Source: Lachnospira pectinoschiza (GTDB lineage: Bacteria; Bacillota; Clostridia; Lachnospirales; Lachnospiraceae). Taken from it: a stretch of 64,000 bases of DNA. Each line of letters starts with the position of its first letter. Positions within the stretch are counted from its first letter, which is position 1. Position numbers and translations under genes: made by a program. Below the pieces are notes generated by a model that had not been told where the DNA came from, made no database searches, and saw only the letters and a list, made by a program, of their open reading frames with translations. Of the stretch, positions 8,844 through 17,183 are shown one piece after another. The stretch is taken from positions 124,001 to 188,000 of the forward strand of contig NZ_JAJCRR010000002.1 of the NCBI RefSeq assembly GCF_020564355.1, written 5' to 3'.

Positions 8844-8879
8844 GAGAGTTGTTTATATTATAGGAAATAAACAACTCTC
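8844..8879 (+). other. Stem-loop after hcp without a T tract
   Basis: GAGAGTTGTTTAT and ATAAACAACTCTC form a 13-bp stem around a short loop. It is followed by A residues, not T, so it is not a classical terminator on the plus strand; it may stabilise or end the hcp message in a non-canonical way. Confidence 0.45.
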
Positions 8880-8945
8880 AAAAAATCCTGTTATGGAAAG
8901 AGAACAACAGGCGGAAATTTTAAAATCCATATTAGATTAGGCTTC

Positions 8946-8989
8946 AAAAAAACAAAAAAAAACAAAAAAATACAAAAAAAAATAAAAAA
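8946..8989. other. A-tract region upstream of the chemoreceptor gene
   Basis: A 44-base stretch is almost pure A, interrupted by single C or T bases about every 8-10 positions. Such phased A-tracts bend DNA and can act as UP elements or nucleoid-protein sites. The rest of the 312-base gap (8828-9139) shows the stem-loop above and no convincing ORF. Confidence 0.4.
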
Positions 8990-9139
8990 TTTTATTGCAT
9001 TTCAAACTAGATTGTGATATTTTTTAAACAATCTCCTGAGAGACAATTATAAAGCTGGGGAATTTCGGTCGTTTCTGAGCTTTTTACAATGAAATTCAGT
9101 AAAAAAATTCATTCAAAAAACGAAAGAAAGGGAAACCAT

Positions 9140-10858
9140 ATGTCAAAGTTAAAAAAATGGATAGGTAATTTAAAAGTTGCAGCGAAATTGAAGGTATATC
9201 GGACGTCGGTATTAGTTATGACAGCGTTTTTCGTACTGGTGGCACTTGTATCGACATTAGTGATTCGTTCGAATATACGTCATATTACGGAAGTGTGGTC
9301 TCCTTCACTTGAGTATCTGCAGGAATTAGAAACAATGACTGCTAAGTATAGAATCAAGCAGTATCAGCATCTTGTAGAATCAGATGCCGCAGCTATGGCT
9401 ACGTGTGAAAAAGAAAATGATAATATAGAAAGTCAGATTAAAGACGCGACAGCTAAGTTAGGTGAGATAATTAATTCAAATAAGAAAGCACAGCAAGGAA
9501 AAGCCGATTACGAAAAGGCAACTTCTGCGTGGGAAGAATACTTATCAACTTCAGATGAAGTATACAAATTGAGTAGAGATAATAAACAGGCTGAAGCAGC
9601 GAAGATTATGATCGGAAGTGCATATGAAAGCTATATGTCATTTGTAAAACAATTAAATACATTACATGATGATTTCCAGGTGGAATTAGATAATGCGAAA
9701 ACACTTGCCAACATCTGTACTATTATTATTTTTATTGTCATTATTGTAACAGGAATCGCGATTGCAGTAGTTGCAACAGTTATCGGAAAGATAATTACAG
9801 ATTCAATAACAGAACCGGTACAGCAGATAGATGCAGCAGTTGCCAGTCTTAGAAAAGGTGAACTGTCTAATATAGAAATGCTTACTTACGAATCAGATGA
9901 TGAGTTCGGAGATACAATAAGAATGCTGAAAGAAGCAATGAATATTCTTTCAGATTATGTCCGTGAGATTTCTCAGGAGGTTAAATTGATAGCTCAGGGT
10001 GATTTGACAAGAAATGGTGATGATATTACACCGTTTCTGGGTGATTTTTCAGAATTGAAAGAGTCACTTGTATATATTTTAAAACGATTTAACAGTACAT
10101 TGTCAGAAATTAGCGGTATTGCTGAACAGGTTACACATAACGCAAAGGAAGTTGAAAGTGCATCAAAGTCTTTATCAGATGGTGCAACGGAACAGGCCGG
10201 AGTTATTCAGGAATTGAATGCAACAATAGATACAGTTGTTGACCTTGCTGTAGATACTGCAAAGGAAACAAAAAATGCATCTGAACGTGTAAAAGCTTCT
10301 GCGAACAAAGCGAATGAAGAAAAGGAAAAAATGAATGTTCTGTTGACAGAGATGGAACATATTACAGAAATATCTAAGGAAATAGGTAATATTATTACAG
10401 ATATTGAAGATATTGCTTCACAGACTAATTTGTTAGCTCTTAATGCTTCGATAGAAGCTGCCAGGGCAGGTGAGGCAGGTAAGGGCTTTGCGGTAGTAGC
10501 AGATCAGATAGGAAAACTTGCTGCAGACAGTGCTAAGTCAGCGGTAAATACAAGAGATTTAATAGATAAAACTTTAGTTGAAATTCAACGAGGAAATGCA
10601 GTTACAATTACAACGGCAGAAGCTTTCAATCAGATTATTTCGGACATGGATTCGTTTGCAGAAATGGCAGAGAATACAATGGAGAAAGCCAATGCACAGG
10701 CAGAGTCATTAGAGCAGGTCGGACAGGGAATTGAACAGCTTTCAGGTGTTGTACAGAGTACAGCAGCATCATCAGAAGAGAATACAGCAATTAGTATTAA
10801 TCTCTCAGAGGGTGCAGATAAGATGAATGAGCGTGTAAACAGATTTAAGTTATTCTAA
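9140..10858 (+). CDS. Methyl-accepting chemotaxis protein with four-helix-bundle sensor
   Basis: A 572-residue chemoreceptor. A cytoplasmic basic N terminus leads to a first membrane helix (about 25-47), a roughly 145-residue all-helical extracytoplasmic domain of the 4HB type, a second membrane helix (about 195-220) starting [24 protein letters not shown] plus an additional HAMP-like module, and the signalling domain. The hairpin tip, [20 protein letters not shown] followed by [18 protein letters not shown], is the conserved CheA/CheW contact region. The start at 9140 is chosen because AAAGGGAA is just upstream and the basic pre-membrane segment is then of usual length. It implies a chemotactic, probably motile cell. 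It may share regulation with the following cyclic di-GMP phosphodiesterase. Confidence 0.9.
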   Translation: MSKLKKWIGNLKVAAKLKVYRTSVLVMTAFFVLVALVSTLVIRSNIRHITEVWSPSLEYLQELETMTAKYRIKQYQHLVESDAAAMATCEKENDNIESQIKDATAKLGEIINSNKKAQQGKADYEKATSAWEEYLSTSDEVYKLSRDNKQAEAAKIMIGSAYESYMSFVKQLNTLHDDFQVELDNAKTLANICTIIIFIVIIVTGIAIAVVATVIGKIITDSITEPVQQIDAAVASLRKGELSNIEMLTYESDDEFGDTIRMLKEAMNILSDYVREISQEVKLIAQGDLTRNGDDITPFLGDFSELKESLVYILKRFNSTLSEISGIAEQVTHNAKEVESASKSLSDGATEQAGVIQELNATIDTVVDLAVDTAKETKNASERVKASANKANEEKEKMNVLLTEMEHITEISKEIGNIITDIEDIASQTNLLALNASIEAARAGEAGKGFAVVADQIGKLAADSAKSAVNTRDLIDKTLVEIQRGNAVTITTAEAFNQIISDMDSFAEMAENTMEKANAQAESLEQVGQGIEQLSGVVQSTAASSEENTAISINLSEGADKMNERVNRFKLF

Positions 10859-10860
10859 AG

Positions 10861-10963
10861 GTTAAAAGAGAATTATAATGATATTGGGGCATAAAAGGCC
10901 TGATTCCACTTATGAGCAGGTTCATGTGGGGTTAGGACTTTTAACTCTGGTATCTTATGATAC
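10861..10963 (+). promoter_or_regulatory. Folded RNA leader before the EAL gene
   Basis: Between the chemoreceptor stop and the next start, GTTAAAAG at 10861-10868 pairs perfectly with CTTTTAAC at 10938-10945. Inside this closing stem, CCTGATTCCAC at 10899-10909 pairs over all 11 positions with GTGGGGTTAGG at 10926-10936 (three G-U pairs), extended by ATGA/TCAT after a two-base bulge. A third hairpin, GTATC-TTAT-GATAC, lies at 10950-10963, just before the AAAGAAAGG ribosome binding site at 10971-10979. It does not match the cyclic di-GMP riboswitch classes as I recall them, and no T tract is present. Confidence 0.4.
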
Positions 10964-10987
10964 GATTAGGAAAGAAAGGTTCTTGTT

Positions 10988-12667
10988 GTGAGTGAGAATA
11001 TATTTAAGGTATTTGGTGAGCAGACAAAAGAAACTTTATTAGAAATAATCGCAAAATGTATGGATGACTATCTGTATGTATATGATTTGCAGAATAATAC
11101 AATGGAGTTGTCTGAGTCGGCTGTGGACCGTTTTATGATATCCGGAAATGTTATAAATGACGTTACGAATATTCTTTTACAGGTAGTCTATGAAGAAGAC
11201 CGTAAGATGCTTCAGGAGCATCTTACGGCTATATGTGAAGGAAAAGAAAAGGTACATAATCTTCATCACAGATGGCTTGATAAAGAAGGAAGGCCGGTAT
11301 GGATTAATTGCCGCGGTATTGTGATAGATGATTCACAGGGAAAACCACAATATCTGGTTGGATGTCTGAATGAAACCGGGAATCAGAGGAGAGCAGATAA
11401 TGTCACAGGATTGCTTGGAGGACTTGAATTTAACGCATATATGCGTTCTCAGAAGAAACGCCTTTCTAAGGGATTTCTTATGCATATAGGAATTGATGAT
11501 TTTGGAGCAATCAATAGTTCCCGCGGAGCGGCTTATGGTAATCATATTTTGAAAAGTGTAGCTGACTGCATGAAGGAATGTCTTTCTGATAAACAGAGGA
11601 TATATCATCTTGTAGCCGACCAGTATGTGATTGTTGATTTGGAACATTCTTCAAAGGACTATGCCGCGGAGCTTAAGAAAAAGATAGATGACAGACTGTA
11701 TAAGTTTATAGTATCTGAAAACTACGAGGCTGTTTTTTCGATTTCGGTAGGTGTTGTGGATGCGGTAACATTTTGCGAAGGCTACGAGGAGTGCCGCAAG
11801 AAATTTGCATTTGTCCTTAAAAAAGCCAAAAAAATGGGAAAAAATGGATTCTATATATTTGATGATAACGACTACGAGAGCTTTTTAAGAACAGGAAAGA
11901 TAGTAGCGGCACTCCGTAATTCTGTTGTGAATGGATTCAACGGCTTTGAGGTGTATTACCAGCCAATTGTGGATTGCAGCTCAGAGCGGGTTATTGGTGC
12001 TGAGGCACTTATGCGTTTTTCTATGATGTCCGAAGAAGATACAGAGGTTATTTCACCGATAGAATTTATTCCGTTACTGGAAGAAACTGGATTAATTATT
12101 CCGGCAGGAAGATATATATTAGATGAAGCAGCAAAAACGTGTTGTGAAATGCAGCAATATATTCCTGATTTCAAGATAAATATAAATGTTTCATATGTTC
12201 AGATTATGCATGGCAATGTTGAAAGAGATATATTGGATGTGATTAAAAAGTATGTTTTAAAGCCGGATTCAATATGTATTGAAATGACCGAAAGCGGATT
12301 TATGGATATGACACCGGCATTCTGTAAGTTCAGGAAAGCGTTGGATGAGAATCATATCAGCTTTGTAATTGATGATTTTGGAACGGGTTATTCTAATTTT
12401 CATTGCATACGCGACATGAATCCCAGCTATGTGAAAATGGATAGGGATTTTACTGCAAAGGCGATGAATGATGCAAGAGATTATGAATTGTATAAAAACA
12501 TCATTCCGATGGTACATAGTATTAATGTCAGGATATGTGCAGAGGGCATTGAAAAAAAAGAATGGAGCCTTAAAATGAAAGAAATGCAGGTTGATTATTT
12601 ACAGGGATACTATTATGGCAGACCCTGTGAAAAAGAACAGTTTATTCAACGATATAAATGTTCATAA
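10988..12667 (+). CDS. PAS - degenerate GGDEF - EAL cyclic di-GMP phosphodiesterase
   Basis: A soluble 559-residue protein: PAS domain (about 20-130, with HHRWLDKEGRPVWINCRGIV), a GGDEF-fold domain (about 140-295) and an EAL domain (about 310-555). The GGDEF signature is replaced by VADQY, so cyclase activity is not expected; the domain may bind GTP or be structural. The EAL domain keeps its catalytic residues: EALMR, the NVS asparagine, IEMTES, IDDFGTGYSN, the VKMDRDF lysine, EGIEK and QGYYYGRP. It should hydrolyse cyclic di-GMP to pGpG in response to a PAS-sensed signal. Translation starts at GTG 10988, 8 bases after AAAGAAAGG. It opposes the diguanylate cyclase at 5272. Confidence 0.87.
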   Translation: MSENIFKVFGEQTKETLLEIIAKCMDDYLYVYDLQNNTMELSESAVDRFMISGNVINDVTNILLQVVYEEDRKMLQEHLTAICEGKEKVHNLHHRWLDKEGRPVWINCRGIVIDDSQGKPQYLVGCLNETGNQRRADNVTGLLGGLEFNAYMRSQKKRLSKGFLMHIGIDDFGAINSSRGAAYGNHILKSVADCMKECLSDKQRIYHLVADQYVIVDLEHSSKDYAAELKKKIDDRLYKFIVSENYEAVFSISVGVVDAVTFCEGYEECRKKFAFVLKKAKKMGKNGFYIFDDNDYESFLRTGKIVAALRNSVVNGFNGFEVYYQPIVDCSSERVIGAEALMRFSMMSEEDTEVISPIEFIPLLEETGLIIPAGRYILDEAAKTCCEMQQYIPDFKININVSYVQIMHGNVERDILDVIKKYVLKPDSICIEMTESGFMDMTPAFCKFRKALDENHISFVIDDFGTGYSNFHCIRDMNPSYVKMDRDFTAKAMNDARDYELYKNIIPMVHSINVRICAEGIEKKEWSLKMKEMQVDYLQGYYYGRPCEKEQFIQRYKCS

Positions 12668-12718
12668 CAGCCGCAGGCTTTTTGACGGATCATCTGGTAC
12701 ACAAAAAATTAAAAAAAA

Positions 12719-12761
12719 TTAGCACTCACCTATTGACAGTGCCAATAATAAGTGCTATAGT
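12719..12761 (+). promoter_or_regulatory. Sigma-A promoter overlapped by a degenerate CIRCE (HrcA operator)
   Basis: TTGACA at 12733-12738 and TATAGT at 12756-12761 are 17 bases apart. Over it lies TTAGCACTC-N9-CAGTGCCAA at 12719-12745, which matches the HrcA operator CIRCE (TTAGCACTC-N9-GAGTGCTAA) perfectly on the left and at 7 of 9 positions on the right. A further AAGTGCTAT at 12750-12758, close to the proper right half-site, overlaps the -10 box. Heat-shock control by HrcA of the small Hsp downstream is the natural reading. Confidence 0.75.
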
Positions 12762-12873
12762 ACAACTAGAACAAAGGAAAGGAACAAATAAAGAAATTGA
12801 ATTTGTTTTAAAACATCCCGGTTCCAGAGTAACAGGTAAATGAGCAGCGATTTTAGAAAAGGAGAGATGACTT

Positions 12874-13317
12874 ATGTTAATGCCTAGTATTTTTGGAGAA
12901 GATTTATTTAATGATGATTTTATGAATGGATTTAAGTTCCCGGATGTAGACAAGGTTCTATATGGTAAGCACGCTTCTAATGTTATGAAAACAGATGTCA
13001 GGGAAACGGAAAGCGGTTATGAAGTAGATATTGATTTGCCGGGCTTTAAGAAAGATGAAATCAGTGCCAGCCTTGAAAATGGCTATTTGACCATCAGTGC
13101 TTCTAAAGGTCTTGACAAAGATGAAGAAAAGAAAGACGGCAAATATATCCGCAAGGAGCGCTATGCCGGCGCAATGAGCAGAAGCTTCTTTGTTGGTGAA
13201 GACCTGACACAGGAAGATATCAAGGCAAAATACGAGGACGGTATCTTAAAACTTTCTGTTCCAAAGAAAGAAAAGGCACCGGTCAAGGGTGATAAGTATA
13301 TTGCCATTGAAGGATAA
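12874..13317 (+). CDS. hsp18: Small heat-shock protein, Hsp20/alpha-crystallin family
   Basis: A 147-residue small heat-shock protein with the N terminus typical of clostridial Hsp18 (MLMPSIFGEDLFNDDF). The alpha-crystallin domain spans about residues 38-138, with MKTDVRETESGYEVDIDLPG, ENGYLTISAS, and the C-terminal block DGILKLSVPKKEK. It acts as an ATP-independent holdase that forms oligomers and keeps unfolding proteins soluble. AAAGGAGAG precedes the ATG, and a promoter with a degenerate CIRCE lies upstream. It is monocistronic, with a strong terminator after it. Confidence 0.93.
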   Translation: MLMPSIFGEDLFNDDFMNGFKFPDVDKVLYGKHASNVMKTDVRETESGYEVDIDLPGFKKDEISASLENGYLTISASKGLDKDEEKKDGKYIRKERYAGAMSRSFFVGEDLTQEDIKAKYEDGILKLSVPKKEKAPVKGDKYIAIEG

Positions 13318-13409
13318 CCTGTAACTGTAAATTGTGACTGTACAACTTATAAGGCATTTTGATGAAATGTCAAAAATGCTGATAAATAACCCTATATAAT
13401 AGGTAGAAA

Positions 13410-13451
13410 GACTCCACAGCCGGAGAAATTCATAGGCTGTGGAGTCTTTTT
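13410..13451 (+). terminator. Terminator of the small heat-shock gene
   Basis: GACTCCACAGCC at 13410-13421 pairs perfectly with GGCTGTGGAGTC at 13435-13446 and is followed by five T residues. Confidence 0.9.
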
Positions 13452-13597
13452 ATGTAATACAAAACTATCAGGGGCAAAAGCCTAAAATCATTGCGGTTGT
13501 CAGGTGCAAAATATAGTGGAAGATTATGAAAAATACGAACAAAAATATGTGATACATGCACAAAAAAATAAAAAGAAATACATATAAAAATGGCAAT

Positions 13598-13656
13598 TGC
13601 GCACAAAAATAAAATATGATATAATAATGGAAACTAAAAAATAAAAAATAGTTTCC
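13598..13656 (+). promoter_or_regulatory. Promoter and TetR-type operator of the alpha-galactoside operon
   Basis: TTGCGC at 13598-13603 and a perfect TATAAT at 13620-13625 are 16 bases apart. Immediately after, GGAAACTA at 13629-13636 and TAGTTTCC at 13649-13656 form a perfect inverted repeat with a 12-base A-rich spacer, covering the likely transcription start. A TetR-family gene is the first in the operon, so autorepression through this site is likely. The remaining part of the 382-base gap (13452-13597) is AT-rich without a recognisable element. Confidence 0.6.
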
Positions 13657-13699
13657 AACAAAAGTACTACACAAAACACAAACGGAGAAGGAGGGAACG

Positions 13700-14284
13700 A
13701 TGAAAGAAAGTATACAGGAACAAAAACTGCAGCAGAAGATTTTAGAGGGTACGATAGAAGCCTTTAATCAAAAGGGATTGAAATTCACCATGGATGACCT
13801 TGCAGGAATCCTCGGCATGAGCAAGAAAACCATATATACGGTCTTTTCAGACAAGACTTCACTGTTTCTTTCCATGGTTGATTACCTGTTTGATACGATA
13901 AAGGAAAGCGAGCGTGCCATATTGGAAAATGAAGCATTGTCCACAGTGGAGAAAATCAGGGCAATTCTCGGTGTCATGCCGGACAGCTATAAAGACATTA
14001 ATTTTGCGAAGCTGTATCTGCTCAAGGAAAAATATCCTGAAATATACACAAGGGTAGAACAGCGGCTGGAAGGCGGCTGGGAAATGACGATGGGACTGCT
14101 GGAACAGGGAATAAAAGAAGGATGTATCCGTTCCGTGAATTTATCCATTTTTAAATTGATGATGGAAGCCGCACTGGAGCAGTTTTTCCAGCGTGATATT
14201 TTAGTCAACAGTGGACTTTCCTATACGGAAGGGTTAAGCGAAGTGGTTGGCATTTTACTGGACGGAATCGAGAAAAAGGCATAG
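13700..14284 (+). CDS. TetR family transcriptional regulator
   Basis: A 194-residue regulator. The N-terminal helix-turn-helix (about 14-60) has the usual TetR form: GTIEAFNQKGLKFTMDDLA, then LGMSKKTIYTVFSDKTSLF. The C-terminal 130 residues form a helical ligand-binding and dimerisation domain without a recognisable ligand. An excellent GGAGAAGGAGGG ribosome binding site precedes the ATG. The stop is 14 bases before the next start, so it is co-transcribed with the GT-B-like, symporter and alpha-galactosidase genes and probably represses them and itself through the inverted repeat at 13629-13656. Confidence 0.88.
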   Translation: MKESIQEQKLQQKILEGTIEAFNQKGLKFTMDDLAGILGMSKKTIYTVFSDKTSLFLSMVDYLFDTIKESERAILENEALSTVEKIRAILGVMPDSYKDINFAKLYLLKEKYPEIYTRVEQRLEGGWEMTMGLLEQGIKEGCIRSVNLSIFKLMMEAALEQFFQRDILVNSGLSYTEGLSEVVGILLDGIEKKA

Positions 14285-14298
14285 AAAGGGGCAAGGTT

Positions 14299-15783
14299 AT
14301 GGAAGACAAATCAAAAATGATTTACGGCAATGAAATCGGCCGCAAGGCATACAGAAATGCCATTCATTCTAAGAAAAAATTTATCAAAAAATATGGCGAT
14401 GATACCGGCACAAAATATCCGGTGCGGCTTCGTAAAAATGCGGTGCTTGGCGATACGCTTGGCATTGTCGATGTGCGTGTTGCCAAAAAGCACGGCACAG
14501 CCGGAGAGAAAAATCAAACGATACCGTTTGATACGGAAAAAGGCATTATTGTGGGAAATATCCGCATGGGCTTCGGTCATTACCGCATTTCCATGGCGAT
14601 TGCTTCGGCGGCACATGCAATGGGCTATGTACCGTACTGGATGGATTTGAATTCTTATGAAGATACGACCTGTACAAAGGTTATCCGTGCGCAGAATGAT
14701 TTATACTCACTGGGGTCAAGATTGTCCCAGAAAAGCCGTCTGTTTAACCGGTTTGTCTGGGAACCGATGAATTACGAGGGCTTTAGAAAGCTTTCTTACA
14801 ATGCATCAGACCAGAAAAATGCGGAACTGATGGCAGCTGTATTTGCAAATGTGCCAAAAGAAATTCCGGTCATTGCCACACATGTATGGCCGGCGCAGGC
14901 GGCGGTGCATGCGGGCATGAAGCGTGTTATCAATGCCGTGCCGGATAACTGGCCAATGGCATTGCATTTGTCGGAGGGCAGTATTCATACGGTGCAGACG
15001 CGTTTTGCCTACCAAGGCTACCGTATTTTAAACGGCATGGATAAAAACAAAGTGTTAAATCCAATGCCAAAGGACAGCCTTGTGTATACAGGCCACTACA
15101 TTGACCATGAGCTGGTGCAGGGAATCGAAGAAGACTGTGCGGCAAGGCGGGCGCGCAAAATGCAGAAAAAACCGATGCGCTTTCTTTTGACGATTGGCGG
15201 TGCGGGTGCGCAGAAAGAAATTTTTGCGGAGATTATCCGTTATTTAATACCGCATATCAGGGACGGACGTGCTGCACTGTATGTCAATGTGGGCGATTAT
15301 AAAAATGTATGGGAGCAGTTAAAGGCAGAAATTCCGCAGATGAAGACACTTTCTTGTGAACATTTTAACAACTGGGAGAATACAAAAAAGTTTGCAGAGG
15401 AAGCCCTGACGGGAGAAGTCACGGGAATCCACGGATTCTGGCATGAAAATATATTTGAAGCGGTTTACTGTACCAATCTTTTGATGAGAAGCTGTGATGT
15501 GCTGGTTACGAAACCGAGCGAACTGGCATTTTATCCGGTGCCGAAGCTGTTTATCAAGCGTGTCGGTGGACATGAACAGTGGGGTGCAGTCCATTCGGCA
15601 GAAATCGGTGACGGTACGCTGGAATGTCGTGACACCGGTCATACACTGCAAATGCTGGAGTTGTTTTTAAATGAAGAAACGCTGTTATTTCAGATGTGTA
15701 ACTGCATTGAAGCCAATAAAAAAGCAGGCATATATGATGGGGCATACAAGGCGGTGGAACTGGCAGCCGCAGAAAGTAGGTAA
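14299..15783 (+). CDS. GT-B-fold (MGDG synthase/MurG-like) protein of unknown substrate
   Basis: I recognise the fold but not the function of this 494-residue protein. After a basic N-terminal 90 residues, GIIVGNIRMGFGHYRISMAI resembles the glycine-rich GGGH nucleotide-facing loop of MGDG-synthase-like glycosyltransferases. A second Rossmann-like half begins at FLLTIGGAGAQKEIFAEII (about 295), and SCDVLVTKPSELAFYPVPKL (about 400) corresponds to the donor-binding region of GT-B enzymes. No signal peptide or membrane helix is evident. It sits between a TetR regulator and a GPH-family sugar symporter, only 3 bases before the latter. A glycosyl transfer or sugar phosphorolysis role in the alpha-galactoside pathway is inference. 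Confidence 0.6.
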   Translation: MEDKSKMIYGNEIGRKAYRNAIHSKKKFIKKYGDDTGTKYPVRLRKNAVLGDTLGIVDVRVAKKHGTAGEKNQTIPFDTEKGIIVGNIRMGFGHYRISMAIASAAHAMGYVPYWMDLNSYEDTTCTKVIRAQNDLYSLGSRLSQKSRLFNRFVWEPMNYEGFRKLSYNASDQKNAELMAAVFANVPKEIPVIATHVWPAQAAVHAGMKRVINAVPDNWPMALHLSEGSIHTVQTRFAYQGYRILNGMDKNKVLNPMPKDSLVYTGHYIDHELVQGIEEDCAARRARKMQKKPMRFLLTIGGAGAQKEIFAEIIRYLIPHIRDGRAALYVNVGDYKNVWEQLKAEIPQMKTLSCEHFNNWENTKKFAEEALTGEVTGIHGFWHENIFEAVYCTNLLMRSCDVLVTKPSELAFYPVPKLFIKRVGGHEQWGAVHSAEIGDGTLECRDTGHTLQMLELFLNEETLLFQMCNCIEANKKAGIYDGAYKAVELAAAESR

Positions 15784-15786
15784 GGT

Positions 15787-17151
15787 ATGTTAAGTAAAAG
15801 GGAAATGGCTTCTTACGGACTGGGTGCCGTGGGAAAAGACATGGTTTATATGTTTTCGGCAAGTTATATTTTGTATTATTATCAGGATATTTTAGGCGTC
15901 AGCGCGATTGCAATGGGCATGATTTTAATGGCGGCGCGCGTGTTTGATGCGTTTAATGACCCGGTTATGGGGGTTATTGTGGCAAAGACAAGGACACGGT
16001 TCGGGAAGTTCCGGCCGTGGCTGTTTGTGGGAACGGCGCTCAATGCCATCGTGTTGTATCTGATGTTTGCGGCACCGCCTGCATTGGACGGCGGCGGGCT
16101 GGTAGCCTATGCGGCGGTTACATACATTTTATGGGGTGTGACCTATACCATGATGGATATTCCGTACTGGTCCATGATTCCGGCATTTACGCAGGGAGGA
16201 AAGGAACGTGAAAATCTTTCCACGCTCGCACGTTCCTGCGCCGGGGTCGGTTCTGCACTGGTAACGGTTATCACTATGCAGTGCGTCTACTTTTTCGGAA
16301 ACGGCAATGAAAGAACGGGCTTTAAGTGGTTTGCCCTGATTTTATCCGTATTGTTTTTTGTATTCATTCTGATTACCTGTCTGAATATCAAAGAAAAATC
16401 AACGGTTGATGTCGATGCGCCGTCCATAAAGCAGATGTTTAAGGCATTACTGCAAAATGACCAGGCAATGACGGTTGTTATTACCATTGTGCTGATTAAT
16501 ACATCGGTATACATTACGTCCAATCTGGTGATTTACTTTTTTAAATATGATTTCGGCGGTGCGGACTGGTACAACGGCTATACGCTGTTTAACACCTTTG
16601 GCGGTGCAATACAGATATTGTCGATGATGATTCTGTTTCCGTTACTGCGTAAATTTTTAAATACAATCCGCATTTTTTACGTGAGCTTTGCCATGGCGAT
16701 AGCAGGATATTTAGTGCTGCTGGTGCTTGTATTTACAACAATGTCCAATGTATTTATACTGTTTATTCCGGCATTTTTCATCTTTGCGGCAAACGGCATG
16801 TTACTGGTGCTTACAACCATTTTCCTTGCCAATACCGTGGATTATGGTGAATTAAAAAATAAGCGCAGGGACGAGAGCGTGATTTTTTCTATGCAGACAT
16901 TTGTTGTAAAATTAGCTTCCGGTGTAGCGGCACTGGTTGTATCCGTGTGCCTGTCGCTGAGCCACTTAAGTCAGGATACGGCAGTTGTGGCGGGAGAAGC
17001 CGCACAGGCAGGCGGTTCGCTGGTCGGACTGCGTATGACAATGACGGTGCTTCCGATTGCAGGACTGTTACTTGCTGTGTTTTATTTTCACAAGAAATAT
17101 ATTCTGACAGAGAGTAAAATGGAGGAGATTAACAATACACTGCGGGCTTAA
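15787..17151 (+). CDS. GPH (MelB) family sugar:cation symporter
   Basis: A 454-residue, 12-helix major facilitator of the glycoside-pentoside-hexuronide family. Diagnostic are the start LSKREMASYGLGAVGKDMVY, the loop after helix 2 with ARVFDAFNDPVMGVI and DxxTRFGKFRPW-like KTRTRFGKFRPW, and the DIPYWSMIPAFT segment. These membrane carriers bring in melibiose, other alpha- or beta-galactosides or related glycosides with Na+ or H+. Its position 3 bases after the GT-B-like gene and 32 bases before a GH36 alpha-galactosidase makes an alpha-galactoside such as melibiose the likeliest substrate. Confidence 0.87.
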   Translation: MLSKREMASYGLGAVGKDMVYMFSASYILYYYQDILGVSAIAMGMILMAARVFDAFNDPVMGVIVAKTRTRFGKFRPWLFVGTALNAIVLYLMFAAPPALDGGGLVAYAAVTYILWGVTYTMMDIPYWSMIPAFTQGGKERENLSTLARSCAGVGSALVTVITMQCVYFFGNGNERTGFKWFALILSVLFFVFILITCLNIKEKSTVDVDAPSIKQMFKALLQNDQAMTVVITIVLINTSVYITSNLVIYFFKYDFGGADWYNGYTLFNTFGGAIQILSMMILFPLLRKFLNTIRIFYVSFAMAIAGYLVLLVLVFTTMSNVFILFIPAFFIFAANGMLLVLTTIFLANTVDYGELKNKRRDESVIFSMQTFVVKLASGVAALVVSVCLSLSHLSQDTAVVAGEAAQAGGSLVGLRMTMTVLPIAGLLLAVFYFHKKYILTESKMEEINNTLRA

Positions 17152-17183
17152 AAGGTATATATGATAAAGAAAGGATTTCCGAT

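Noticed and set aside
8844..8879. Canonical Rho-independent terminator of hcp
   Set aside because: The stem is convincing but it is followed by A residues rather than T on the plus strand.
10861..10963. Cyclic di-GMP riboswitch
   Set aside because: The conserved sequence blocks of the known GEMM-I and GEMM-II classes were not found; only the secondary structure is suggestive.
12658..12843. 61-codon frame between the EAL gene and the small heat-shock gene
   Set aside because: It runs through the sigma-A promoter and CIRCE of the heat-shock gene and has no ribosome binding site.
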